Shown: positions 48,625 to 61,288, counted from the first letter of the stretch. The stretch is DNA of 64,000 nucleotides from Ampelocalamus luodianensis (GCA_036346255.1 CM070620.1:62420522-62484521), one strand, 5' to 3'. Notes: generated from the letters alone by a model not told the origin. Numbers and translations are program-made.

Positions 48625-49391
48625 AAGTTGGTATCAGAGCCATTCCAACCGTAGTAACCCAAGCTTGGTCGTCCTTTGGATATTTTGAAAACCTTATTTT
48701 CAAAATATCAAATAATTTATGAAAGCTTAAGTAAGTTCTCAGATTTTACTCCTTACCTATCTTACCTTTCTATCTCACCTTGCTCTAATTTGAGTTTTAA
48801 GAGTTGTTTTCCTCTCCTTCCCTCCAAAGATAGTTGTTATTAATTAATTGGGTTTTGGGAACCAATGAGTTTGGCAAATTGAAGTGTTAGCTGCCCTCTA
48901 CAAGGTTTTGAAGCTTCCGAAGTTGAAGATTTCAATTAGGAGGCTTGGATGCGAAATCTGGACAGCGAGCATTCGATTTCCGGACAGCAAGCTCAAAGGT
49001 CCTAAATAGGGTAGAAAATGAGAGGTTAATCAACTAAAACTTGTGGGAATAAAAGGGTAGGATGTGCTACTAGTTAGCTAAGTATCTAACACTATTTTGC
49101 CGCCTTAACCTTGCTTTTGAGTAGTGTTAGACTTGAAGTAGTGTGCTGAAATTTATCTTCTCAACCCATTGCTCGTTCATTCAATACGGGTTAATGGCAT
49201 CGAGAAGTTGAGATTTGGTTTGGTGTTTCCCTTGCTGTTTTGAAGCCTCCTTGGAAACATTTAAAGTTTTTATGCTTGTTATTTTGGCTTGCGTTTAGGG
49301 TGATACCTCATTCCCCTAATCGTTAGCTTTTCGTTTTCATCAACTCCTAGGTTTAAGGTTTTGTTGCTAACCCAAATTTCCTTGCACCAGG
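48625..49391 (+). other. TEK-F leader with primer-binding site
   Basis: TGGTATCAGAGC at 48629-48640, four bases after the LTR, matches initiator Met-tRNA. The remaining leader has no gene and corresponds to 7897-8657 of TEK-A. Confidence 0.8.
48629..48640 (+). promoter_or_regulatory. TEK-F primer-binding site
   Basis: TGGTATCAGAGC, where reverse transcription of the element would start from initiator Met-tRNA. Confidence 0.88.
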
Positions 49392-52300
49392 ATGGCTGGG
49401 GGTACTCGTAGCGGCCGTGGTCAGCAGCCTGGTTTGGATGAGGAGCTTCCGCCTCCTCCGACCATGGCTGAGGTCCTTCTTGGTCGGCGCAACCGTTCGG
49501 AGGGCGGAGGGTCTGCTGGATGTTATTGCGCGCAACACCTCCGCTCGACAGGTGCCTCGGGATCCGGCGGGGCGGACATCGATCTCGTGGGGTTTGGTGA
49601 GTTTCTTCGCACTCAACCCCACGTTCTCAGTCTCGGGACCCATTAGGCGCGGATGGTGGCTGCGTCGGGTTGGCGTAAGCTCGGCGTTGCTCGATGCTGG
49701 ACCGGGACAAGGCACTCTTTGCCTCCATCAAGCGCGGGGCGCGCTCTGGTGGGAGAACTTCTTGGCCATGCGACTGCCGCCACTGCTTGTCTCTTGGGAT
49801 GAGTTCGGACGGCGTTAGTCGAGCTCACATCCTGCCGGCTTGATGAAGGCGAAGAAGGAGTTTTCGCGCTCAAGCAAGGCGTAAGTCGGTGATGGAGTAC
49901 ATGCGAGTTCAACCACTTGGCTCGTTATGCTCCATCCGAGGTGGCCTGATGAGGCCAGCGGGAGAAGTTCATGGAGGGCTTGTGCGAGGAGCTGCAAGAC
50001 GGGCTCTCCATTGTGGACTTTGCGACTTCGGGCCTTGGTGGACAAGGCCATTGTTCTTGAGCACAAAGCGGCGCTGGCGAAGTTCATAGCGCAAGTGGGA
50101 GGCCCGGCCGATGCGCGCAGGCCGGCCTCTCCCGTCCCGTGTCGGGTCTACGAGGGCCCGTTACGTGGCTTCACTACCACCGAGGCCGGCACGGCTCCTC
50201 GCCCTCCGCGAGCGTGCCCGATCACGTGCGCTGCGAACCAGCGAGTGGCCCCGCAATCCGGGTGCCGGGTCACTGCACCGTGCAACGAAGGGCATTATGC
50301 CAATGCTTGCCCTAACAGATGGAGGCGGCCCCTCGTCCTAATGGAGGACGCGGCGGGAGGTGGTCCTCCCGGATCGAAGGTTGTCCCGCTACCCAAGGCG
50401 TGGGTAGTGGCGCGTCAACCTCATCTCCGCGGAGGAGGCACGGGAGGCACCGGCGTCGTGTTGGGTACCCTTTCGGTTAACTCTTTCCCCGCTCTGATTT
50501 TGTTTGATTGAGCGCATCTCATTCGTTTGTTTACGAGTCTTTTCTGCTGTGGGAGGTCTTGGTTTACTCCATTGTTTGTCCATTGCTCATTCGCTCTCGG
50601 TTCGGAGTTGAGAGCCGAGTCCGAGTGTAGGGATGTCCTTTGTTGAGATAGAAGGGTAGGATTCTTGGCAAACCTTATCCTCCTTCAATCGGCGAGCTTA
50701 GATGTAATCCTAGGCATGGATTGGTTGTCTCGGCACATGGGACAAATTGATTGCGCTAGGAGGTCATCTACCTTACGATCCTTACGGCGGCGAGTTAGCT
50801 TTCGCCGAAGGCTGCGGTCCGCATCTCTTCGCGCTCGGCGAAGCCAGCTCTAGATATTAGTGAAGTCCCGGTGGTATGTGACTTTGTTGATGTCTTCCCG
50901 GCGACCTTCGGGGATGCCACGATTCGAGACCTCGAGTTTGTCATTGAGTTGGTTCCGGCACGCCCGATTTCAAAGAGGCCTTACGGATGGACCCAAATGA
51001 GTTGGTGGAGTTGAAGAAGCGGTGGGTGAGCTTCAAGAGAAGGGTTTCATCCGCCTAGCTCATCTCCTTGGGGATGCTCGGCAATCTTTGTCGAAAAGGA
51101 CAAGGCGCTGCGCATGTGCGTTGATTACCGTCCAATGAAATGAAGTAAGAACAAGTACCCTTTGCCCGTATCGATGACCTTTTCGATCAATTGCGGAGCT
51201 CGAGTCTTCTCCAAGATTGATTTGAGAGTGGGATATCATCAAGTTCGGATTCGACACGAGGATATTCCAAAGCGCGCTTTCTACTCGTTATGAAGCATGC
51301 GAGTATACCGTCATGTCATTCGGCAACCAATGCTCGGCCTTGTTCATGAACCTCATGAATTCGGTTTCCATGGAGTATTTGGATAGGTTCGTTGTGGTCT
51401 TCATCGATGATATCCTTATCTACTCCAAGAGCGATGAGGAACACACCGAGCATTTGAAGCTTGTGTTGGGCAAGCTTCGCGAGCACAAGCTGTATGCGAA
51501 GTTCAGCAAGTGCGCGTTCTGGTTGAAGGAAGTAGCCTTCTTAGGCCATATTCTTTCGGCAGGAGGCGTAGCTGTGGATCCTAGCAAGATCAGCGATGTT
51601 CTTTCCTGGAGTCAGCCTACTTCGGTCACCGAGGTTCGGAGTTTTCTTGGTTTAGCGGGATACTATCGTCGCTTTATCGAGAACTTCTCCAAGATAGCGA
51701 AGCCGATGACGGAATTGCTCAAGAAGGACAAGAAGTTCTCGTGGTCCGTGATTGCGAGAAAGTTTCCAAGAACTTAAGCGATTGACCACGCTCCGTTCTT
51801 GTTCTCCCGATGTCACCGAAGCCGATATCTTTTGTGGCGCTTCTCGTCGAGGCCTCGGTTGTGTCCTTATGCAAGAAGGCAAGGTAGTGGCCTATGCATC
51901 AAGGCAATTGAGACCTCATGAACTTAACTATCCTACCCATGACTTGGAGTTGGCGGCGTGATCCATGCACTTAAGATTTGGCGACATTACCTAATCGGTG
52001 TCGTTGTGAAGTGTATTCGGATCACAAAAGCTTGAAGTATCTGTTCACCCAACCGGACTGAACCTCGGCAAAGGAGATGGTTGGAGTTGATCAGGACTAT
52101 GACATGGGTATTCACTACCATCGGGCAAGGCCAATGTCGTTGCGGATGCGCTTAGTCATAAGCGCATTGCAATGCATTGTTGCTTCAGAGCATCGGCCCC
52201 TCTTCTAGAGGAGTTTCGATGTCTCAACTTGGGTTTGGTTGAGCATGGTTCCCTCACTTGCCTTGGTTGTCTGACCAACCTTGGTGGATCGGATCAGTGC

Positions 52301-53697
52301 GCTCGTGATCGGATGTTGGAGTAAACCGCATCAAGGAAAATGTCAAGAATGGAACGACCAAGTGCTTCTTCGTAGATGAGCTTGGTGTCTTGAGGTTCGC
52401 AACGCCTCGTGGTTCCAAAGGACGAGGAGTTGCGGGATTTGATCCTCCGCGAAGCCCACGATTCTCCATTATCTATTCATCCGGGGCCACGAAGATGTAC
52501 GGGATCTTCGCGAGAGATTTTGGTGGACCGAATGAAGAGGAGATCGCAAGGTTCGTTCTCGAGTGCGGCGTGTGTCGTCGCGTCAAGGCGAGCATCGGCG
52601 CCTGCGGGATTGCTTGACCCTTACCCATTCGAGTGGAAATGGGATTCGGTCGGGATGGATTTTATCACGGCCTACCAGTTCACGAGAGGCAATGATGCCA
52701 TTTGGGTTATCATTGACCGGTTGACGAAAGTGGCGCATTTTCTTCGATCAAGACCAAGATTCGTGCGGTCACCTTGCGGGCTCTATATCGCCAGGATAGT
52801 GAGCTTGCATGGGGTGCGAAGACGATCATTTCGATCGTGGTTCCATCTTCACTTCGATTCGCATAGCTTGCAGAAGCTATGGGAACTCGTCTTTCTTCGA
52901 CCTGACGTATCACCCCCAAGCGGATGGTCGGACCGAGAGGGTCAGCCAAGTTTTGGAGGACATCTTTGCGAGCTTGTGTCCTTTCCTATGGGAAGCATTG
53001 GGAGAAGTGCTTGCCATTCGCGAGTTTTCTTATAACAACGGTTTCCAAGCCGGTCTCGGCATGACACCATTTGAGGCCTTATACGGGAGAAAGTGTAGGA
53101 CCCGTTGGCTGGTGCGAGACCGGTGAAAGACCTTTCTTTGGCGGACTCAATTAATGAGGCGAAGGTCAAGTCCGACTCATTCGTGACCGCTTACGCGCGG
53201 CTCAATCCGGGCAAAAGAGGTATGCGGATCGCCGTCGTCGTGAGTTGAGCTTTGAGCCCAATGACCGTTTACCTCAAGGTTTCTCCTCTAAAGGGTCACG
53301 GCGTTTTGGTGTCAAGGGCAAGTTAGCTCCTCGATATGTCGGTCCATACAGTGTTATCGAGAAGAAGGAGCTATTGCCTACAAGTTGGAGTTACTCTTTG
53401 CCTTTGGCGGGGTACATGATGTGTTCCATGTGTCCCGGCTAAAGAAGTGCCTCAGTGTTAAACAGAGGAAGCTCTGTTGAAACCTTGGATGTTCGGAAGA
53501 TTTGACCTATCGCGAGCACCTGTTCGCATACTCGAGGAGGTGAGCGAAGAACAAGGAACAAGACCATCAAGTTCCTTAAAGTTCGGTGGTCAAACCATTC
53601 CGAGGACGAGGCTACTTGGGAGCGAGAAGATCGCCTCGTCTGGACTATCCCTCTTTCTTTTCCGAGTGAACCAAATCTCGGGACGAGATTTTTGTAA
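49392..53697 (+). pseudogene. gag-pol: TEK-F gag-pol polyprotein, frameshifted
   Basis: Starts MAGGTRSGRGQQPGLDEELP and ends GTRFL-TAA (53695-53697). Gag runs to about 50330 with a zinc knuckle (50274-50310; CNEGHYANACPN, first half out of frame). The protease region with VNSFPALILFD is near 50475-50508. Reverse transcriptase runs from about 50950 to 51770 in several frames; the 155-codon piece 51313-51777 is intact and has FIDD at 51400-51411. RNase H (GLGCVLMQEGKVVAYASRQL) is near 51850. Integrase runs about 52400-53110 (GMDFITAY; IIDRLTKVAHFL; SYNNGFQAGLGMTPFEALYG). The chromodomain-like tail (IKFLKVRWSNHSEDEATWER in mixed frames) is near 53550-53640. The chromodomain is thought to steer integration to heterochromatin in this lineage. 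Frameshifts often coincide with CNG sites. Confidence 0.87.
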
Positions 53698-53707
53698 GGG
53701 GGGGAGG
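53696..53707 (+). promoter_or_regulatory. TEK-F polypurine tract
   Basis: AAGGGGGGGAGG two bases before the 3' LTR. It primes plus-strand DNA synthesis and overlaps the gag-pol stop codon. Confidence 0.85.
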
Positions 53708-55161
53708 TTTGTAACATCCCCATTTTGGCTTGTGTTTCAAATGTAAGAAATTAAGGGTAAATTAAAACTTTTATTACATCCTTGGGCTTTTGAACTTTTC
53801 TGAAAATTCTTGTAAAAAGAATTTTGGAAAATTCAAAGTCAAAAGCCTCATTTATCAAGTCAACCACCTCCTTGGTCAAATCTTTTGTTAAACCCTTGGA
53901 AATAATTTTCCTTGGTTCTAAGATTGCTTGGTAACGCCCCTAAATTATTTCATGCTTTTTAGAAATTATTTGAATAATTTTGGGGGCAGGTCAAACCAAC
54001 ATTTCAATTGGTCAAACCCTAGTTTATCACTTCTGGAATTTTTAACATAAAATATAATGCATAAAAACTTCTGAAAGTTTTAGGGGAGTTCAATCATCTA
54101 ACTACTTAGCTTCAGTTAAAATTTCATCAAATTTGGAGTTCATTTGGCCCTCCAATTAAATCCTCAAATTTTCAGCACAAAATTCAAATTAAAGCAGGTC
54201 TAGTACTGTTCACCCGACCGAGCTCGAACTCGAGTCCGACTCGGCCGAGTTGGCTCGACCGCGCTGCGTCCCACCGACCGCACCCCAACCTGGCTCGCGC
54301 CCTGTGCCGCTGACCTGTGGGCCCGGTGTCGTCGCTGGTCATCTTCTTCCTCCGCTCGCCCACGTGCGACTGTGCGGCGGTGAAGTCAGCGGGGAGAGCA
54401 GCGCCTAGTCACCTCCCAAGCGCTCCTCGGCATGCATTTATTGTGCTCGAGCTTGCCACGAAGTCTTCTTCTACCGCTCCCGTCGCTCGGCTCCGTGACC
54501 ATATTTGGGCGTCCGTGCGAGAGCCGTTGTGGACCGAGCTCCCTCTACTACTTAAGCATCAGCTCTCCTTCTTTGCCCTCCTTTCACCCTTCCGAGCCCA
54601 GTTTACACCCACTTTGCTTGCTTGAGCTCGAATCACTCAAATCACCTTCCGCCATTGTTGGCGCGAGCTCCTCATCACCGACGAAGCTCCGGGGTCCCGG
54701 GCCCTTTTCTAGCATCGCAGCGTTCCTTCGACCTCTGAGTCATGCCCCTAACTTGGTTTGGCTTGTGCTCGCGAGGAGCGGTGAATCAAGGTGCAGGTCT
54801 GTTCGCCAAACCGCCGCCTTCGTCCTCCTCTCCGTAAGGTTGCCCCCTCCTCCAATTCATCGCTCTTGGACCTTCGGCGAATCCTTCAGGAGCTAACCGC
54901 ACCACTCTTTGGTCCTCTATTGCCCAGGATTGCTTGCCCCGCGTTGTCTTCCTCGGCTCGGTGGCGGTCGTCGTCGCTGGAACTCCTCGACCTCTCTTGG
55001 ACCTCCTGCAGGCCCGGTGAGTTCACAATGACCTCCGTAGCTTAAGCACTCAATAGTTTAGGTCGCGGCAAGTCTTTCTCGGTTTTCACTTTTCCGTGCT
55101 TGATCTCCGCCTCGTTCCGGCTCGCCGGCGATATGGGTCGTGTCGGCGACATTTGTGCCCT

Positions 55162-55195
55162 CAAAATGTTCGCAATAGTATTGCGAACATTTTTG
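55162..55195. repeat. Palindrome in TEK-F 3' LTR
   Basis: Copy of the 45324-45356 palindrome with one extra T in the right arm (a five-T run). Confidence 0.8.
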
Positions 55196-55269
55196 CCCCG
55201 ATGGACCGCGCCGCCGTGGTCGTGGCGCCGGCGACGAGCCGATGACCAAAGCGGTGTCTGGGTGTTGTC

Positions 55270-56280
55270 GCGTTTTGTCAAGTCATTGGACCTCCTCGGG
55301 TTCATCGTGACCGTTAGGACCTCCCGTGTTAGATTCGCACCGTGGGATCTTGTCGGCAAAAACTCTAGCTCCCAAGACCTCTTGATTTAATCCTAGCCCT
55401 TAATGACCTCTTCTGTTTAGATCCACCGTAGATCCTTTGTTCTGTAATAGCTAAGTCCTAGGACCTCTCGGTTGTGGTCTTAGCCGTTCATGACCTCTTC
55501 AGTGTTGATCTGGACCGCTAGATCTCCTAGTCTAAGTCCTTAGCCGCCAGGACCTCCCACCATTTGGAATCCTGGCCGTTAAAGACCTCCATAGGTAAAA
55601 TCCCAGCCGTTTAGATCACCCTCCGCCTTGGGGTCCTCTTTGCAAAAGACCTCCTTGAGGTCCTCTGTGCAAAAAGGTCACCCCGGTCGTTTTGTCAAAA
55701 CCACCCTCTCGGACCACCCCCACCGAGGTCCTCTTTGCAAAGGACCACCCCTTGGTCTTTTTGTAAAGAGAACCTCAGGACCTCCTCGTGCTGGTCTTAG
55801 CTGTGAGGACCTCCCCGCCTAGATCTGGACCGCTCAGGACCTCTCCCATGGAGATCTGAGCCATCCAGATCTCTCCCTGTTAAAGCGCTGTGTTGGAGGA
55901 CCTCCCCGTGGGGAATCTCGACCGTTAGGACCTCCTCAGTGAGATCCTAGCCGTCAAGACCTCTCGCTGTCAAGCTCACCGTTTAGGTCCTCTCTCCGCT
56001 CAGATCTTAACCGTCCAGACCTTCCCCTTAGCGAGATAACCGTAGGACCTCCTCGTGGAGCTCGGGGCCGCCAGATCCAGATCTGACGCCCACGACCTCC
56101 CTAGTGCGCGAGGACCTCCTTCGCGGGTGCTGTGCATCCGGTGGTCGGAGCCGTTGGATTCAATATCAACGGCTAAGACCTCCCTAAGCGCGATGAGGTC
56201 TTTGCGCCCAGTGCTCGTCCGGGTTTTAGCATCGAGCTCGTGAGCCGTGCGATCCTTGATCATCGCCCCGACCTCCCGAT
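55270..56280 (+). repeat. GGACCTCC / AGATCTNGACCGT array, TEK-F 3' LTR
   Basis: Second copy of the array described for the 5' LTR. It retains more intact CAG and CTG triplets than that copy. Confidence 0.75.
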
Positions 56281-58467
56281 TTTATTGGTTTTCAGTTTAG
56301 TTCGAGAGCTTTTATTTGCACATATCAATTGTTTTAAACTTCAAAATTTCATATCTTTTTCTCTGTAGCTCCAAATTTAACAAACTAAAGTTCTATAAAT
56401 GCATCATTAAAGTACTTTAGCTTAGTATAGGTTTCTGATAGTCTTTAATCTGAAATTAATCATGTCTTAGATTTATAACTTAGAAAAATCATAACTAAAT
56501 CATTTTAACTCCAAATGACCTGAAATTTTATATGGGTTACCACTATACCAGTCGGTAGCTACCATAAAAATTTCAGCTTCAAAATCTTTCTAGAAAATAT
56601 TTTTGCTACTGATTGCTAATTATGGTAGAAAATAGGATTTTAGGGAATATCTTTTGCACCACAAATCCAAATTAGGTTTTCAGTTTCTATGTCTAGGTAT
56701 ATTCGTATTTTACCTTGTGTATAAAATTAAGTCGCATTTGGATAATTTTGGCTTGCTCTTTCATTTAAGTGTTGCTCGTCTTATTGGTTGTTTTCGCTCT
56801 TTCGCTTAGGATTCGATATTTGCGGTAACCAGAGAACGACCCTCAACAAATTGAGCAACGACAAGCGTGCAAGCGGTTTGATCATTTCCCATTCAATCCC
56901 ATTACTTTTAAAGTCTAATATTTTGTTTAACTTCTATGTATGCATTGCTATTTTGTTGTTAAATTGATTAGTTAGACCTCTAGTTGCATAATCTGTAGGT
57001 AAATAATTATCCTCTACTACCTGAGCCTAGGTTATTTGCTGCGATTAGAGTTCGTTGGATGAGCTCTTGTCACTTAGTAGATTTTGAATAAATATTGCTT
57101 AGCCATGCCTAGTATCGATAGTATTGGGCGATCATCGACTTAGTCGATGATCTTGATCACACAAATACTTATATTATTCTATTATGTCCAACCCTTGTGT
57201 TTTACCATTTTGCAAATCAAAAACTGAAAACAAAAATTATATCTTGGCTTGGGCACAATGGTATGTTGGGTGATCTGTTGGGTGTGATTGGAATGGTGCC
57301 TAAGTCCCTAAGGACCGAGTTACTTGTGCCATTGATCCAAGCAATTATTGCGTGCTAAGGGGGATATGGAACCTCTCTTGACTAAGTACTCTGGAAGGTG
57401 TTAATTATGAGCTGGTCGGTGGGTGTGATCTTGTGCGTGTGTGTTGTGGTGTTGGAGGAGCATTATGCACCGGTTAGGTTGTCTAATGTGTCTTTCTCCG
57501 TGGGTTGCGGCTCTTAATTAGCATCGTCCATTGGAAAGCGTCTTGTTAGACTTAGCCATGCACGCATACCAAAGGAAGTGTGCTAACCGTGGTGGTGGAA
57601 AGGCGGTCTATCGTGTGGGTACATTGGTACACCCTGCAGGTTAAAACTATTCGAATAGCCTCGCCCTAGGTTATGGACACGCTTGGTTATTTCCCAAAAG
57701 AACTAGACTACAACCTTTTAAAACTTAAACTTGACATGGGTGGTATGAAGGGTACTTCATGCTATTGTTGTGGTGACTATGGGTTAGTCACTTCTAGGTT
57801 GGTGTTGTCATCTATCTATTGTTATAATTGTCTCTCTTTTATTTGAATAATAAAAGTTAATTGCAAAGCGGCTTTGAATCTATTACCTTATTGCAAATGA
57901 AAACTTGCTTTATCTTTGAAAATAAGTCGAGCCTCATCCACTTAAATAAAGCTCGCATGTAGTTAATTATAGTTACGCTATCTCACACGTCGGTCTTGCA
58001 GTACAAAAACAAGTTTTGTACTCATCGCTTTGCTTAATATTAATTGTTGTAGAGGAAGAAGGTGAGCCCCAAGGGCCTCACTTTTGTGAGTGTGTGTTCT
58101 TGTTTGTTTGGGACGATTAGCTTGGCGGTCCGGTTGGTTGCCTTGTGGGTAAAGGCACACCGATTGGCTTTTGTTTATCGCCATCTTATGGCCATTTGCT
58201 TCATTGTGTATTTACTTAATTGTACGTCTTTTGGCCGGTCGGCCTCTCTTTTGTATTAACTCTCTGTATATTATCTATGTCTTTCAGTTGTTGCTTTGCT
58301 TCGGCTCTATGTGTATGAATGGAATTGATGCATGATTTTGTAACGGGGTGTGTATATTGCAATTCTGGGAAGTATACATATCTCGAGGCTTGGTTTATTT
58401 GATTTGTACTGTTAGGACCAAGTGGATGGTTAAACAGTACAAGCCGAATAAACCAGGGGTCCTCACA

Positions 58468-60556
58468 AGTCCTTGGGGATCGATGACCTTCTGAGCAATT
58501 GAGTCTGAAGAAATAACACAGCCTCAAGATTGCCACTCGGACCTTGTTTGGCAAGATACCCCTAATTACAACAGGAAGCATTTGTGTCATTAGCACATGA
58601 CAATCATGAGACTTCATACCAATTAATTTCAAATCTTGCATAGAAACAAGTTTCTTAATATTGTCGGAGTAACCAGACGGGACTTTGATACCATGCAAGC
58701 TTTGGCACAATTCATTTCTCTCGGCCTTGGACATAGTGTAGCAAGCTGGTGGAAGGTATGTTCGTCCTTTATCGGTCTCTTTCAGTGCTAACTCGGTCCT
58801 TATGTTCATATCAACCAAGTCACGTCGTGCGTTAACACCATCCTTTGTTTTGCCACTAATGTTCAGTAAGAGACCAATCAAGCTTTCACATACATTCTTC
58901 TCCACGTGCATGACGTCGATGCAGTGACGAACTTCTAAGTGCTCCCAATAAGGCAAGTCCCAAAAAATTGATCACTTCTTCCAGATGTTCTTCTGACGGG
59001 TTTTTAATTCACGTCCCTTCCCAAGCACAACATCGATATCCTTAACCATATCATAGACCTCTTTCCCTCTAAAAGCCCTTGGAGCTGAACTGTCCTCCTT
59101 ATTTTCCGTCGAATTGTTTCTTCATCTTGCGGTATGGGTGACTCCTGGGAAGGAACCTACGGTGACACATATACACAGTTTTGCGTGAGTTGTTCAGCCA
59201 TACACTCTTCGTAGCATCTAAGCAGTGCGGACAGGCTTTGGCTCCTTTCGTACTGAAGCCCGACAAGTTACCAAGGGCAGAAAAATCATTGATAGTGCAG
59301 AACAACATGGCGCGTAAAGAGAAGTCTCTCGTTTGTACGTATCCCATACTTGTACCCCTTCGTTCCACAGTGTCACAAGATCATCCAGTAATGGTGCTAG
59401 GTACACATCAATATCGTTCCCAGGTTGCTTCGGCCCTTGGATAAGTAGTGACATCAAAATATATTTCCGCTTCATACAAAGCCAAGGAGGAAGGTTGTAC
59501 ATACATAGATTCACGGGCCAGGTGCTATGTCGGCTGCTCATGTTACCGAAAGGATTCATTCCATCTGTACTCAACCCTAACCTTATGTTCCTCGGTTCCG
59601 CACCGAACTCTTTGAAGGTCGATCGAAGTTTCTCCACCGGCGTAATCAGCAGGTGTCTTAGCTTTCCATCTTTCTTACGCTCCTCAGGAGTGCCAACGCA
59701 GCAATCTTGCCTCCTTCGGTTCGCAAATAAGCGCTCAAACGTGGGATCACAGGCAGATACCACAACACCTTAGCAGGAGGTCCTTGCTTCAGCTTAGCAG
59801 TATTCTTACGCTTGTATCGGGATGCTTTGCACACGGGACATACATGTACTCTTTACGATACAGGATACAATCGTTCGGACATGCATGTATTCTTTCTACT
59901 TCCATTCCCAATAGACAAAGAACCTTCTTGGCTTGGTAGGTGGTGCTGGGCAACACGTTTCCCTCTGGAAAAATGTCCGCTAGGAGACCTAACAACGCTA
60001 TGAAACTCTTGTCGGACCAACCATTGCTCGCCTTCAATTTCAGCAGTTCAAGTACGGTTGACAACCTTGCGTATTCCGGCTTGCAGCCAGGGAACAAATG
60101 TTTTCCCGAGTCCTCCATTAAGCGCTCGAATTTACAAAACTCTCTCTCACTGTAGTTTCCTTCTGCATCGCGTAGCATCTGATCCAGATTATCATCGTAC
60201 GACCTATCATCATCAAAAATACAGTCCACATCTGGCATATCGTTGACTTCCTCGGCGATGTCATCATTATTAACTTCCTCGGCGATGTCGTCATTATTAA
60301 CTTCCTGTATAATCTGCTCTTCACCGTGAATGGTCCAACATGTATACCCTTTTTTGAAACCCCTTCGAATCAAGTGCCCTACGATCTGCGCCGGGTTGTT
60401 AAAAATCTTCAGATTATAGCAATCAATGCATGGACAGTACATAAATTCTATCTCCTTATTCAATATATCCTGCTCCGCGGCTCTTTTAAAAGCAATCACG
60501 CCATTAATGTACTCTTCACTCACACGGTTCGCACCGTACAACCAGTTTCGGTCCAT
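58468..60556 (-). pseudogene. TNP2 transposase, N-terminal and catalytic segment
   Basis: CACTA transposase that cuts and moves the element in the nucleus. It starts at 60556 (MDRNWLYGANRVSEEYINGV), just after a likely splice acceptor. Residues 1-90 match the transposase-associated domain (YCPCIDCYNLK; IVGHLIRRGFKKGYTCW). The first frame ends near 59800 in CPNDCILYRKEYMYVPCAKH, where a frameshift disrupts the next Cys cluster. The transposase_21 core follows in 59763-59218 (LSTDGMNPFGNMSS, YNLPPWLCMKRKYI, LIQGPKQPGNDIDVYLAPLL) and 59368-59099 (CPHCLDATKSVW, HRRFLPRSHPYRKMKKQF). A further block is at 58956-58500 (PYWEHLEVRHCIDVMHVEKN; KSHDCHVLMTQMLPVVIRGI). At least three disruptions, plus TEK-F at 58467, make it non-functional as given. 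Confidence 0.88.
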
Positions 60557-60694
60557 CTACGCTACGCACGTAACAATTAGTAGTGTTAAATTATATTAAT
60601 AAACTGCAAATACGTTACTCCTCCTATTAACCAAATACAATAAAATTGATTAAAGATAAACCTATAGCAAATATAATGAGTTAAAGATCGTTAC
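60557..60694 (-). other. Probable 5' UTR intron of TNP2
   Basis: A GT donor (GGAGGGTAACGATC read on the minus strand, 60694) and an AG acceptor immediately before the ATG at 60556 bound 138 AT-rich bases. An intron just upstream of the start codon is plausible, but no transcript supports it. Confidence 0.4.
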
Positions 60695-61005
60695 CCTCGG
60701 AGCTCACGAAAAAAATTTCAAATATCATGAGATTCCTCTTTGTCCTTCTCCTTGAGCCACGGTGCAATGTGAGACTTAAGTGGGCAGGCAAGAGAAGAGC
60801 CACGATGAGAGCTACCACCAAAGCCAAGCCTCACAAAGCAAGCATGCAAGCCAAATAGCTATAAGTTGCTAGGGCAACCCACAACCAAGAACAAGGCAAG
60901 CAAAATAAATAAGCCTCCTACAGCCAACACAGAGCAAAGCTTCTCAAGCCCCTCTATTCCAAAGAATAGATCAGAGACGCTAGAGCGGGGTTTGTCGGGT
61001 CTTGA
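60695..61005 (-). other. TNP2 5' untranslated region
   Basis: Between the TATA box and the proposed intron. GC content is moderate and no frame is supported; short plus-strand frames here are chance. Confidence 0.45.
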
Positions 61006-61013
61006 TATTTATA
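61006..61013 (-). promoter_or_regulatory. TNP2 TATA box
   Basis: The minus strand reads TATAAATA within CCCTATAAATATCAAG. It lies about 450 bp upstream of the TNP2 start codon and immediately downstream of the subterminal repeats, as in En/Spm promoters. Confidence 0.65.
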
Positions 61014-61019
61014 GGGTGG

Positions 61020-61276
61020 CATATCACGAGCGGTTCTTATTCCCAACCGTGCGTGATGTGAATATATCACCTGACGGTTCCTCTAACTAACCGCAAATGC
61101 GTGTTGAACTTATCTGACGGCTCCATGTTGAACCGTGCGTGATATCCTCCATATCACGAGCGGTTCATAAGGAGAACTGTCATGATATACTCACATCACG
61201 CAGACGATTATATTTATGAACCGCTCGTGATGTGAGTATATCACAGACGGTTCTTTAATAGAACCGTCTGTGATAT
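61020..61276. repeat. CACTA-type subterminal repeats, right side
   Basis: Repeated ATCACGAGCGGTTC, ACGGTTC and GAACCGTCTGTGAT motifs in both orientations, related to the left-side array but more varied. A perfect 17-base hairpin occupies 61238-61254 and 61260-61276. They probably serve as binding sites for the element's own DNA-binding protein. Confidence 0.78.
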
Positions 61277-61282
61277 CCTTTT

Positions 61283-61288
61283 TATATA
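61283..61288 (+). promoter_or_regulatory. Plus-strand TATA box beside subterminal repeats
   Basis: TATATA in CTTTTTATATAGAGGCGC, followed about 30 bases later by CGCTAGGGTTTTGCTC, a common start of plant 5' untranslated regions. It points away from TNP2. Confidence 0.5.

Larger units (their letters stand above)
43876..58467 (+). mobile_element. TEK-F: complete Tekay/Del-like chromovirus inserted in TNP2
   Basis: 14,592 bp with LTRs of 4749 and 4758 bp and a 5085 bp interior, flanked by AGTCC on both sides (43871-43875 and 58468-58472). It has a primer-binding site (48629-48640), gag-pol (49392-53697) and a polypurine tract (53696-53707). LTR ends TGTAACATCCCC and GGTCCTCACA equal those of TEK-A, so both belong to one family. 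The LTR pair is nearly collinear, which together with the intact duplication points to a fairly recent insertion. Confidence 0.93.
53710..58467 (+). repeat. TEK-F 3' LTR (4758 bp)
   Basis: Collinear with 43876-48624. Typical differences are TTGTTCTGTAATAG here against TTGTTACGTAATAG, and TTCAGTGTTGATCTGGACC against TTGGTGTTGATGCGGACC: the copy with CAG or CTG looks original and the other is scrambled. Ends GGTCCTCACA before AGTCC. Confidence 0.92.
37321..61280 (-). mobile_element. CACTA-1: En/Spm-type DNA transposon, split by GAG-2 and TEK-F
   Basis: The left terminus CACTACTACAAAACAGG (37321-37337) is followed by palindromic TCACAGACGGTTC repeats. Inside are an F-box gene copy on the plus strand and a TNP2-type transposase on the minus strand whose promoter side again carries TCACAGACGGTTC-type repeats (61020-61276). 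Removing GAG-2 and TEK-F leaves about 5.4 kb. The expected right terminus (CCTGTTTTGTAGTAGTG) is not found by 61575, so the element may be truncated, or its end may lie beyond GYP-K. The 3 bp before the left end are GTT, the presumed target duplication. Confidence 0.82.

Noticed and set aside
60570..60600. TTAGTAGTGTT as the CACTA-1 right terminus
   Set aside because: It is only a short match, lacks CCTGTTTTG before it, and lies inside the transposase 5' region on the wrong side of the subterminal repeats.
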